The notes below the pieces were generated by a model, which saw only the letters and a list, made by a program, of their open reading frames with translations, ran no database searches and was not told the DNA's origin. A stretch of DNA of 64,000 nt. Source: Flavobacteriales bacterium UBA6057 (lineage in GTDB: Bacteria; Bacteroidota; Bacteroidia; Flavobacteriales_G; Salibacteraceae). The stretch covers positions 62,001 through 126,000 of the forward strand of contig DIYJ01000009.1 of assembly GCA_002428995.1 (NCBI GenBank). Reading direction: 5' to 3'. Made by a program: the position numbers and the translations under genes. Shown here one piece after another: positions 35,654 through 43,360 of this stretch (position 1 is its first letter; each line of letters starts with the position of its first letter).

Positions 35654-36468
35654 TACTTGGGCTGATAACGAAGTGTGTTGACAGCGGCTTCGTAGTTCTG
35701 CTCCAGCACAATGTCGAATCGATCGCATGACTTGAAGTCGCCATAGCTTTCTGCACAAGTGGTTGCCGAAGGAAGCAGGTTTCGCCCCAAAACTTCTTCA
35801 CGCATCTCAATGGCCTTGGCGAGGTTGAATGCACGTGTTGCTTGCGCAGCAGTCTTTTCACCATCCGAAACACCCATCACCAAGACGCGGAAATCGTTCT
35901 GCACCTTAAAAGCAGCTGCCAACCTGTTCACCGCTGTTTCCCCGGAAGGAGATAGCTCCACTTCATCGCCTGAGAAGAGGATGTCCTTGCTGATTGAGAT
36001 GACCAACCGACCGCCTTTCTGAACCAGCTTCATTTGAGAAGCAGGATAGTTTTTGACCACTTTTTCGAAGGCTTGTTTCGTGAAGCGCATGCGCGTTTCC
36101 TGCTTGTGAAGCTCGTTCATCATTGGAACTGCGGCCTCTCCCGCAGATGGGTCTTCCTGCTCTCGCTGGTGTTCTTCCATGATTTGCTGGGCATTGGTCG
36201 GGTCAAAGGGTTTACCAGAAGCCGCTTCGTAGCTCTGCATCGCCAGTTCCATGCGGTTGAACATGTCATTCATTTCTTCCTGCATGTCCGCCATTGCAGA
36301 TTCATACTCTTCTGCGGTCTTCACTTCAGAAGTCTTGTTCACTTCGGCAATTTCCGTTCGTGTCTTCGCTGTGTTCAGCTCCGCCTCAAGGGCAGCATAT
36401 TTTTTCTTCGAAACACAAGAGATGAGAGAGGCGCTCAGCAAGACGCAGGAGATGAATGTCTTAGTCAT
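35650..36468 (-). CDS. OmpA/MotB-domain lipoprotein
   Basis: A 272-residue lipoprotein (signal ending SASLISC, Cys18). Residues about 22-90 are a Glu/Lys/Ala-rich coiled coil (KKKYAALEAELNTAKTRTEI), and about 150-272 resemble an OmpA-like peptidoglycan-binding domain (LVISISKDILFSGDEVELSPSGETAVNRL and DRFDIVLEQN). Such proteins anchor the outer membrane to the cell wall or work with envelope machines. Its start lies just downstream of the terminator of the upstream barrel gene, so it has its own promoter, though no clear box is seen. Confidence 0.85.
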   Translation of the reverse strand: MTKTFISCVLLSASLISCVSKKKYAALEAELNTAKTRTEIAEVNKTSEVKTAEEYESAMADMQEEMNDMFNRMELAMQSYEAASGKPFDPTNAQQIMEEHQREQEDPSAGEAAVPMMNELHKQETRMRFTKQAFEKVVKNYPASQMKLVQKGGRLVISISKDILFSGDEVELSPSGETAVNRLAAAFKVQNDFRVLVMGVSDGEKTAAQATRAFNLAKAIEMREEVLGRNLLPSATTCAESYGDFKSCDRFDIVLEQNYEAAVNTLRYQPKY

Positions 36469-36479
36469 ACGTATAGGAA

Positions 36480-36512
36480 TAAAAAAAGCCGCCCGGTTCA
36501 GCGGACGGCTTC
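36480..36512 (-). terminator. Rho-independent terminator of the 36537-37409 gene
   Basis: On the minus strand AAGCCGTCC, loop, GGGCGGCTT (9 bp with one G-T pair) then seven T. It lies between two same-strand genes and ends the upstream one. Confidence 0.88.
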
Positions 36513-36536
36513 AAATATCGATAGAGCGATTGGATT

Positions 36537-37409
36537 TTAAAAAGCGAAGCCAATCGAGATGTTCAGGAAGCGCGGACGTATCGCCAGACCAGTGAAAGAA
36601 GCTGTGATTCCGTCTGTTCTTACATCACTTTCCAGGTCCACACCAAAGTCGCTGGCTGTTTCTTTCACGTCCTGCCCAAACTGAGCATCAATGTCTTGCC
36701 AGGTTGGTACTTCCGTATTGTCAAAGGCCGCGCGGATTTGATCTTCCGTAAACACGCCCTGCTCAGCCGCAAGATCCTGAATGATGGTTTCCTGATCGAT
36801 CAGGGCGCCATCTACTTCATAGGTATGACGCTGGGTTCCAAAGCCGATTCCAAACCAAAGGATGTCCACCGAGAAGTGCTTTCCAAAGATCCACTGACTT
36901 CCAATTCCAATTCCTCCACCCAATGAGGTGATCTGTCCGTCAATGTTGTAGCCGTTCTTGTAGTCGTACTCGTAGATGCTACCATCGGGAAGAGTGAATG
37001 GAGATGAATAGGTGAGGGCGTAGTCTGTATTGAAGTTGGTGCTGTTGTAAAAGAACTCTCCCATCAGGTAGAAACCACGCGGGGTGTCTTTCAAACCGGG
37101 GTAAAACCTCACTTCAGGAGAAAATGAAAAGCTGCTCGCCTTAGGGTTTTGTAGTACTGTATCCAGCTCCAGGAATTCCGTCACACCTGAAAGGTCTCGT
37201 TCCAATCCATAGTTCAACGTAACGGCTGCTGACAACTTGGGAATGATCACACGCTCATAGGTCAGGTTCAGTTGAATAGGAGTAATAGGAAGTGCCGAGG
37301 TATAGATCGTACGGAGAGGGCGTGTTTTGATCACATTTTTCTGCGCTTCAGCGAGCTGAACGCAGAGTAGGGCAAGGATCAAAAGGTAGAGATTTCCAAT
37401 TCTTTTCAT
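36537..37409 (-). CDS. Outer-membrane beta-barrel protein, uncharacterised
   Basis: Start ATG 37409 gives 290 residues with a signal peptide (MKRIGNLYLLILALLCVQLAEA); the longer frame to 37448 would spoil it. The mature protein alternates aromatic and small residues in strands (LNLTYERVIIPKLSAAVTLNYG; FYLMGEFFYNSTNF; LSISIGFAF at the end with terminal Phe), typical of an outer-membrane barrel. An acidic periplasmic or surface insertion lies at about 195-265. It has similarity in style to DUF3575-type barrels but I cannot name the family. Own terminator at 36480-36512; divergent from the PadR gene. Confidence 0.8.
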   Translation of the reverse strand: MKRIGNLYLLILALLCVQLAEAQKNVIKTRPLRTIYTSALPITPIQLNLTYERVIIPKLSAAVTLNYGLERDLSGVTEFLELDTVLQNPKASSFSFSPEVRFYPGLKDTPRGFYLMGEFFYNSTNFNTDYALTYSSPFTLPDGSIYEYDYKNGYNIDGQITSLGGGIGIGSQWIFGKHFSVDILWFGIGFGTQRHTYEVDGALIDQETIIQDLAAEQGVFTEDQIRAAFDNTEVPTWQDIDAQFGQDVKETASDFGVDLESDVRTDGITASFTGLAIRPRFLNISIGFAF

Positions 37410-37541
37410 GGATTTCACGGGTTTTGTTGTGGTGCAAAGATGCGTCAAATACCCAATGGTAACGGTGGCTCCAGGAAATTACGAGATATTACCTAGGATA
37501 AAAAACAGTACTTTGTTATGCATAGTACATGTTATTGGATA

Positions 37542-37549
37542 TATATTTG
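37542..37549 (+). promoter_or_regulatory. Promoter -7 box (TATATTTG) of the PadR-PspC operon
   Basis: TATATTTG fits TAnnTTTG and ends 17 nt before the PadR ATG at 37567. Just upstream is TATGCATA and TAGTACATG, an AT-rich dyad region that would suit autoregulation by a winged-helix regulator; that is inference. Confidence 0.55.
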
Positions 37550-37566
37550 CAATGCAAATCATCAAA

Positions 37567-37908
37567 ATGAACATTGAAAACTCAAAGGCGCAATTAAGGA
37601 AGGGAATCCTCGAATTCTGCGTTTTGGCGTTGCTGCGAAAAGGGGAGGCATATCCATCGGACTTGCTGAAATCCTTGAAGGAAGCAGAGCTGATCGTAGT
37701 AGAGGGAACACTCTATCCGCTTCTCAACCGGCTGAAGAATGCCGGTCTTCTTACGTATCGCTGGGAAGAGTCCAAGTCAGGTCCGCCCAGGAAATACTAT
37801 AGCCTCACAGAGCAGGGAAAAACCTTTTACAAGGAGCTTGCTCAATCGTGGGATGAACTCCAGAAATCCATTGACAAACTACTAGAAGAGCCAAAGACGC
37901 AATCATAA
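37567..37908 (+). CDS. PadR family transcriptional regulator
   Basis: A 113-residue winged-helix regulator starting at ATG 37567 (MNIENSKAQLRKG is the usual start of this group in Bacteroidota; ATG 37552 would add five residues). The core reads LEFCVLALLRKGEAYPSDLL, VVEGTLYPLLNRLKNAGLL and the wing YRWEESKSGPPRKYYSLTE. PadR repressors respond to envelope or chemical stress and often control a neighbouring pspC gene. Here the pspC-like gene starts 3 nt after the stop, so the pair is an operon and the regulator probably controls its own transcription. Confidence 0.94.
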   Translation: MNIENSKAQLRKGILEFCVLALLRKGEAYPSDLLKSLKEAELIVVEGTLYPLLNRLKNAGLLTYRWEESKSGPPRKYYSLTEQGKTFYKELAQSWDELQKSIDKLLEEPKTQS

Positions 37909-37911
37909 GCC

Positions 37912-39582
37912 ATGAAAAAGACAGTACAAGTAAACCTTTCCGGTCAGGTGTTTACACTCGATGAAGACGCCTATGACCTGCTCACATCCTACCTCTCCAG
38001 CATTGCAAAGTTGTATGACAGAAGCGCGGGTAAGGATGAGATCATCCAGGATATTGAGGCACGCATTGCAGAGCTCTTCCTTGAGAAGTTGAATGAGTCG
38101 AAGCGTGTGGTCGATGTAAGAGATGTTCAGGAAGTGGTGGCGATCCTTGGCAAGCCTGAGGAGTTTGAAATGGAAGCAGAAGAGCAGGAGGAAGCACGCA
38201 GTCAGCGATCTTCAAGTCAGTCGCGCAACCTCTATCGCGATCCGGATGATCGGGTCATTGGTGGTGTATGCTCCGGACTCGGTTACTACTTCGGAGTGAA
38301 TCCGTTGTTGTTCCGACTCGCGTTTGTTGCAGTGCTCGTGTTCTTTGGAACAGGAATCATCCTCTACCTTATTCTATGGGCCATCATTCCAGTTGCAGAA
38401 TCTACAGCCGACCGGCTGAAAATGAAGGGAGAGCCGGTCAACATTGGGAGCATAGGCAAAACCATTGAAGAAGAGATCAATGCGCTTGGTGATGCCATGA
38501 AACCAGGAAACAAGGGCGATCGCTATGCACGCAAAGTTTCCAATGGCATTGAAGGTTTCTTCCAGTTTCTAACCCGATTGCTCATTCACTTTATTCGATT
38601 CTTTGGCAAGTTTCTGGGCGTCATTTTTTCGTTCGTAGGCGTCATCTGCATCATCGCACTGATAGCTGTATTCCTCGGAGTAGCTGACGCCTTTCACTTT
38701 TCACATCATACATGGGAAGCCAGCTATAGCATTTACGAGTTTGGACAGCTCATTTTCATCGGTTCCGGTTGGTTTAGCGTAGCGTTGATCGCAGCTGCAC
38801 TGATCACCATTTGTCCCTTCCTGTTGCTCGTCTACGGTGGCTTAGTGCTGCTGAACGGTGATTTTAAGGTTCCCTACCTCGCAGGCAGTCTGTTTGTGTT
38901 GATCCTTGTCGGAGTCAGTCTTTCAGTCTTCGTGGCCATTGGCAGCGCCAGGAATTTTTCAAAAGAGGAAACCATTACCGAATCCTTTGAATTGGATGAA
39001 TTGGGAATTACATCTGATACTGTTCGCCTTGACCTTGCAGACGATGCGTTCAACATTGCCCCCAGACGCGCCTACGGAGCCAACCGCGATTTCATGATCA
39101 AAGAGGATAAGGATCGAATTTTATTGGCTGATGTCAGACTCGATGTTGTTCCCTCCGAGGACGATGAAGCGCGCCTGACTGTGATGAAATCAGCCAGCGC
39201 ACGCTACTACGGAGCTGCCGAAGAACGGGCCGATTCTATTCGCTACCTGTTTCAGCATTCGGAAAATGCCCTCCTGTTTGACGCTCACCTTTCATTCCCG
39301 AAAAGTGATCTCTACCGTGAGCAAAATGTCAGAATTCAGCTTGAGTTGCCCGTGGGCCAAACCGTCTACCTGGCCAAGGGCAGTAAACGCGTGATGTACA
39401 ACATCGACAACATCCACGATATGTACGATCCACGCATGATCGGGCATCACTGGAAAATGACCTCCCGTGGCTTGGCTTGCCTCGATTGTGAAGGCATCGA
39501 CCCACCTGAAGAAGAGGTAGAAGAAGCAGAGGAGGAGCCTGCAGAGGAAGAAATCAACGCTGTGGAGACTGTGATCCTTTAA
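37912..39582 (+). CDS. PspC domain membrane protein
   Basis: A 556-residue membrane protein. Residues 1-95 are a soluble region (VQVNLSGQVFTLDEDAYDLL; EIIQDIEARIAELFLEKL). A PspC domain follows at about 108-165 (NLYRDPDDRVIGGVCSGLGYYFGV in pieces, ending LWAIIPV). Three or more hydrophobic segments lie at about 215-250, 275-305 and 320-345, and the C-terminal soluble part ends in a very acidic tail. PspC proteins take part in envelope stress responses. It is coupled to the PadR gene by a 3-nt gap and ended by a strong terminator. Confidence 0.92.
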   Translation: MKKTVQVNLSGQVFTLDEDAYDLLTSYLSSIAKLYDRSAGKDEIIQDIEARIAELFLEKLNESKRVVDVRDVQEVVAILGKPEEFEMEAEEQEEARSQRSSSQSRNLYRDPDDRVIGGVCSGLGYYFGVNPLLFRLAFVAVLVFFGTGIILYLILWAIIPVAESTADRLKMKGEPVNIGSIGKTIEEEINALGDAMKPGNKGDRYARKVSNGIEGFFQFLTRLLIHFIRFFGKFLGVIFSFVGVICIIALIAVFLGVADAFHFSHHTWEASYSIYEFGQLIFIGSGWFSVALIAAALITICPFLLLVYGGLVLLNGDFKVPYLAGSLFVLILVGVSLSVFVAIGSARNFSKEETITESFELDELGITSDTVRLDLADDAFNIAPRRAYGANRDFMIKEDKDRILLADVRLDVVPSEDDEARLTVMKSASARYYGAAEERADSIRYLFQHSENALLFDAHLSFPKSDLYREQNVRIQLELPVGQTVYLAKGSKRVMYNIDNIHDMYDPRMIGHHWKMTSRGLACLDCEGIDPPEEEVEEAEEEPAEEEINAVETVIL

Positions 39583-39619
39583 GACTTTCGTTCTTTTCTA
39601 TTTGCTGTTTAGTTAGGTT

Positions 39620-39657
39620 AAAGCCCCGCATCGCGCGAAAGCGATGCGGGGCTTTTT
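39620..39657 (+). terminator. Rho-independent terminator of the PadR-PspC operon
   Basis: A perfect 14-bp stem AAGCCCCGCATCGC / GCGATGCGGGGCTT with GCGAAA loop and a T-run, 38 nt after the pspC stop. Confidence 0.95.
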
Positions 39658-39667
39658 GTGGTATAGA

Positions 39668-39692
39668 TTTCGATGGCGAATCACCATCGAAA
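39668..39692. repeat. Perfect 9-bp hairpin after the terminator; rest of the gap empty
   Basis: TTTCGATGG, 7-nt loop, CCATCGAAA, directly after the pspC terminator and without a T-run. It might be an operator or processing site. Between 39693 and 39981 there is only an 86-codon open frame with no family resemblance and no promoter, which I do not accept as a gene. Confidence 0.5.
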
Positions 39693-39981
39693 CAGATGCA
39701 GTTCGTGCTGTCGAATGCCATTGCACTGCCGGTAAAAAATAGTGGACGGTTGGTCTTTTTCCACCTTGTTACTGAAGGTTGGTATCTCGCATTGGAAGAT
39801 GATCGCGCCTTTTTGGTAGGTTCGTCAGCCCGGTGCATCCCATGCTCGCTGCTTATCTGGTTTGTGTTTGCCTATGTCAATTGCCAACATGAACATCAAG
39901 AGAGTTTTTTCCCGAATGGTGGGCTAACCTCCCTTCTATGCTTCAATTTCGAATGAAACTGTTTTATAACCGATCCACATC

Positions 39982-42867
39982 ATGAACCTAAGATCTCTGC
40001 TTCATTTCCTGATATGCTCCTTGCTTTGCTTCACTCCATTTATAACCTCTGGCCAGGGGCTCGAACATCTGGAGCAATACACACTCAGCAATGGCTTAAC
40101 CGTCATTCTCAACGAGGATCACACCCGTTCTGAAGTCTTCGGTTACATGGTGTGTAAAGCAGGCTCGAAAGATGACCCTGCTGACGCCACTGGCATGGCG
40201 CATTACATGGAGCATCTTCTGTTTAAAGGCACGGAGGAGTTAGGCACCACAAACTGGGAAAAGGAAAAGCCACACATCGACTCCATTTTTGTACTGTATG
40301 ATAAACTTGGAGCCACCAAGGACGAGGAATCGCGCAAAGGCATTCAGGAGCTGATCAACGAGCAATCGGTGGCAGCCAATGAATATGCCATCCCCAATGA
40401 GCTTGACAAGCTGCTCAAAGAAATTGGCGGCACGCGCATGAATGCGAATACCACCGGGGATCGTACGGTCTATTTCAACACCTTCCCACCAAGTCAGATG
40501 GAACGCTGGCTTGAGATCTACAGCCATCGCTTTCAGCGTCCGGTATTTCGATCCTTTCAGGCTGAACTGGAAGTGGTTTATGAAGAGAAAAACAGGGCCA
40601 GCGATGCCTTTTTCGACAACATCTTCGAAGCCTTAATGAAAGAGGCCTACAAAAAGCATCCCTATGGGCAGCAAACCACTTTAGGGACCATCGAACACCT
40701 CAAAAACCCATCTCTAACCAAAATGAAGGAGTTTTTCGATCGGTGGTATGCTCCGAACAACATGGCCCTGATTCTTTGTGGAGATTTTGATAGCAAGGCG
40801 GTACGGCCGATGATTGAGTCAGCCTTTGCCGACTGGCCAGCACATGATATTCCAGAGCATGGAACATGGGAAGAGCCTGATTTTAATGGTCGGGAACATG
40901 TGGAGAAGCGCATGTCTCCGGTGAAGCTTGGGTTGATGTGTTACCGCACTGTGCCCATAGGGCATCCTGATTATTTTGCCCTGGAGGTTGCAAACAACCT
41001 TCTGACCAATGAAAGCGCTTCCGGATTGCTTGATCAGCTCGCATCTGACCATGAACTGCTGGCTGCGGCAGGTTTTGCCATTCCATTCTATGACTATGGA
41101 ACCAACATGTTTCTCTTTGTTCCCAAAATAGTGGGGCAGTCGCTTGACGATGCAGAGCAATTGATGCTGGGCAAAATAGCCCTCCTGAAGTCTGGAGAAT
41201 TTGAAGACTGGCGAGTAGATGCCGTAAAGCGAGAGCTTTACAGAAATCATCGCGAAATCATGGAGTCCAATGCTTCGCGCGGAGCAGAGATCGGTGAAGT
41301 ATTTGCGCGTGGTGCTGATCCGGCTGAGCTTAAATCATACCCCGACAGGATTAATGGGATCACCAAAGAAGATGTCGTTCGGGTGGCAAAGGCGTACTAT
41401 GGAGATAACTACCTCGCATTTCACTCAAAAATGGGTGGATTCAAGGGCGAGAAAATCGAAAAGCCCGACTATGAGCCAGTCGTTTCTAAAACCACGGAAA
41501 AGTCAGCGTTTGCGAAACACATTGAAACTGTAGGCGAAACACCATTCAATCCGGTATTCATCAACTTTGAGAGCGATGTGTCTTCCGTTGAGCTGAAAGA
41601 CGGTGTCACGCTCTATCGAACAGAAAACCCTGCAAACGACATCTTCTCGCTCAACATTCGCTTCAATGCCGGAAAAGCAGAGCTCCCCATGCTCGAGTAT
41701 GCTGTGGAGTTGATGTACAACGCTTATACCGATACCTACGATAAGCAGCAGGTGAAAGATGAGTTTTCAAAGATTGGTGCCAGCTATTATTTTGACGTGG
41801 ATGAAAGCTATACTACGCTGTCGCTCACAGGTGTCGAAGCCGATCTTGAGCGAGCACTGGAACTGATCAATGAGCTGCTTGTGGCTCCTATCCTTGATGA
41901 AGATGAAATGGATGGCCTGGTTGATCTTGTAAAGGCCGATTATAAAGCCGAAAACGCACAGCCATCGGGTGTTGCCAATGCGGCAGTGGAGTGGGTGCAG
42001 TACGGTGAAAAAAGCTCATTCATTGATCGTCTCACCGTAAAGGAACTTGGGGATATTGAAGTAGCGGCCATGCTCGAAGAGATCAAAAAGCTTCGAGGCT
42101 ATACAGCAGAGCTTCACTACGTAGGCACCCGCACGATGAACAGTCTTGAACAGACCATCAACACTCATTTAACTTTTGAGGATGGACTTCAACACACGCA
42201 GGTGCCAGTGGTGCGGCCGGTGAAGGAATACACCGAAAGCCAGGTCTATTTCATCCACAAGAAGAATGCCGTGCAATCGCAGGTTCACTTTCTGCAAAAC
42301 GGAATGAAGTTGACCGAAGAGAACCGGCCACTTGTGGATGCGTTCAACCTCTATTTTGGTGGTGGTTTTTCAGGGCTGGTGCTTCAGGAGATCAGAGAAT
42401 ATCGTTCTCTGGCATACACGGCTGGAGCCAGTTTTGGTTCAGCAGTCAGGAAGGATACACCCGTGCAATTCAGGGGGTATGTTGGCACACAGGCCGACAA
42501 GACGAGTGATGCGATTGAGGTGTTTATGGAGTTGCTAAAGGACATGCCGGATAAGGAAGATCGCATCGAGACCATTCGTAAGTATTTGGCTTATGGTGCC
42601 ATTTCCAGTCAGCCCAGTTTCAGAAGAGTGATTCCATATGTCAACGATATGAAGCGGTTGGGGTACACCCAACCACCAGCACAGGTGTTTCAACAGCGCT
42701 ACAATTCACTTGCATACAGCGATATCAGAGCATTTTATGAGCAGGAGGTGAAGGATAAGCCAACTGTCATTGTGGTGGTGGGAGATAAAAAGAAAGTGGA
42801 TGTCAAATCACTTGAAGGATACGGTAAGCTCACAATCGTCAAGGAAAAGGAGCTTTTCAGAAAGTAG
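39982..42867 (+). CDS. M16 family zinc metallopeptidase, two-lobed, secreted
   Basis: A 961-residue exported protein with a signal peptide (about 1-25, ending TSGQG). The N-terminal M16 lobe holds the inverted zinc motif HYMEH (74-78) and the third-ligand region FQAELEVVYEEKNRA near residue 200, so this lobe should be active. The C-terminal half carries a second, inactive M16 lobe with the usual GFSGLVLQEIREYRSLAYTAGA pattern in pieces. Members degrade peptides in the periplasm or at the surface. It is a single gene with a terminator after it. Confidence 0.93.
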   Translation: MNLRSLLHFLICSLLCFTPFITSGQGLEHLEQYTLSNGLTVILNEDHTRSEVFGYMVCKAGSKDDPADATGMAHYMEHLLFKGTEELGTTNWEKEKPHIDSIFVLYDKLGATKDEESRKGIQELINEQSVAANEYAIPNELDKLLKEIGGTRMNANTTGDRTVYFNTFPPSQMERWLEIYSHRFQRPVFRSFQAELEVVYEEKNRASDAFFDNIFEALMKEAYKKHPYGQQTTLGTIEHLKNPSLTKMKEFFDRWYAPNNMALILCGDFDSKAVRPMIESAFADWPAHDIPEHGTWEEPDFNGREHVEKRMSPVKLGLMCYRTVPIGHPDYFALEVANNLLTNESASGLLDQLASDHELLAAAGFAIPFYDYGTNMFLFVPKIVGQSLDDAEQLMLGKIALLKSGEFEDWRVDAVKRELYRNHREIMESNASRGAEIGEVFARGADPAELKSYPDRINGITKEDVVRVAKAYYGDNYLAFHSKMGGFKGEKIEKPDYEPVVSKTTEKSAFAKHIETVGETPFNPVFINFESDVSSVELKDGVTLYRTENPANDIFSLNIRFNAGKAELPMLEYAVELMYNAYTDTYDKQQVKDEFSKIGASYYFDVDESYTTLSLTGVEADLERALELINELLVAPILDEDEMDGLVDLVKADYKAENAQPSGVANAAVEWVQYGEKSSFIDRLTVKELGDIEVAAMLEEIKKLRGYTAELHYVGTRTMNSLEQTINTHLTFEDGLQHTQVPVVRPVKEYTESQVYFIHKKNAVQSQVHFLQNGMKLTEENRPLVDAFNLYFGGGFSGLVLQEIREYRSLAYTAGASFGSAVRKDTPVQFRGYVGTQADKTSDAIEVFMELLKDMPDKEDRIETIRKYLAYGAISSQPSFRRVIPYVNDMKRLGYTQPPAQVFQQRYNSLAYSDIRAFYEQEVKDKPTVIVVVGDKKKVDVKSLEGYGKLTIVKEKELFRK

Positions 42868-42907
42868 GAGCCCCTTCCTGCTTTTTAATCCTGCAAGCAC
42901 TCAAAAA

Positions 42908-42940
42908 AAGCCCCATCGGCATTTGCGCGATGGGGTTTTT
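42908..42940 (+). terminator. Rho-independent terminator of the M16 peptidase gene
   Basis: Stem CCCCATCG / CGATGGGG with flanking A-run and T-run, 41 nt after the stop codon. Confidence 0.85.
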
Positions 42941-43260
42941 CGATGTATGAATAGAAGGTGGTGTTATTGCTGCTTCACCTTGCATGGGGCGAAGCGCAAG
43001 TAAAGTCAAAGCATTTAATCCTCTACCGGTATTCAGAGGCAGATGACGCCTCGGAAAATGCTTACTATCCGTTCTGACTAGACGTTGCCGCAGGTGCTTG
43101 AGAATGATGAATATGCGGTTTACAAGTTCTGAAGGAGATTAGTTTTTATCAGAGGAGCAATTGCGCCTCGTTTCGTCCACACACAGAAGAGCATTCAAGG
43201 CGAGTGCTTACCACTATTTGCAGCCAAGGCTCAGGTAGTTGCTGAAGTTCAGAGTAACAT
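42941..43260. other. Intergenic region without recognised content
   Basis: About 320 nt between the M16 terminator and the promoter of the dehydrogenase gene. No open frame with family resemblance, no tRNA-like fold and no clear repeat were seen. Confidence 0.4.
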
Positions 43261-43270
43261 ACCCTTTTGA

Positions 43271-43300
43271 TTGTGAAACCCTCTGGTCATTGTATCTTCG
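43271..43300 (+). promoter_or_regulatory. Promoter with -33 and -7 elements upstream of the E1 dehydrogenase gene
   Basis: TTG at 43271-43273, 19-nt spacer, and TATCTTCG at 43293-43300, close to the Bacteroidota pattern TTG-N17-23-TAnnTTTG. It leaves a leader of about 55 nt before the ATG at 43361. This is the best two-part promoter in the window. Confidence 0.6.
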
Positions 43301-43360
43301 CGCAGCATTAATCAGGCCTGCTTCCAGCGGCCTGAATGTGAACGAGATAATCAGAAAGAT

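Noticed and set aside
39696..39956. 86-codon frame in the gap before the M16 gene
   Set aside because: No recognisable domain, no promoter box or coupling, and residue composition like random translation.
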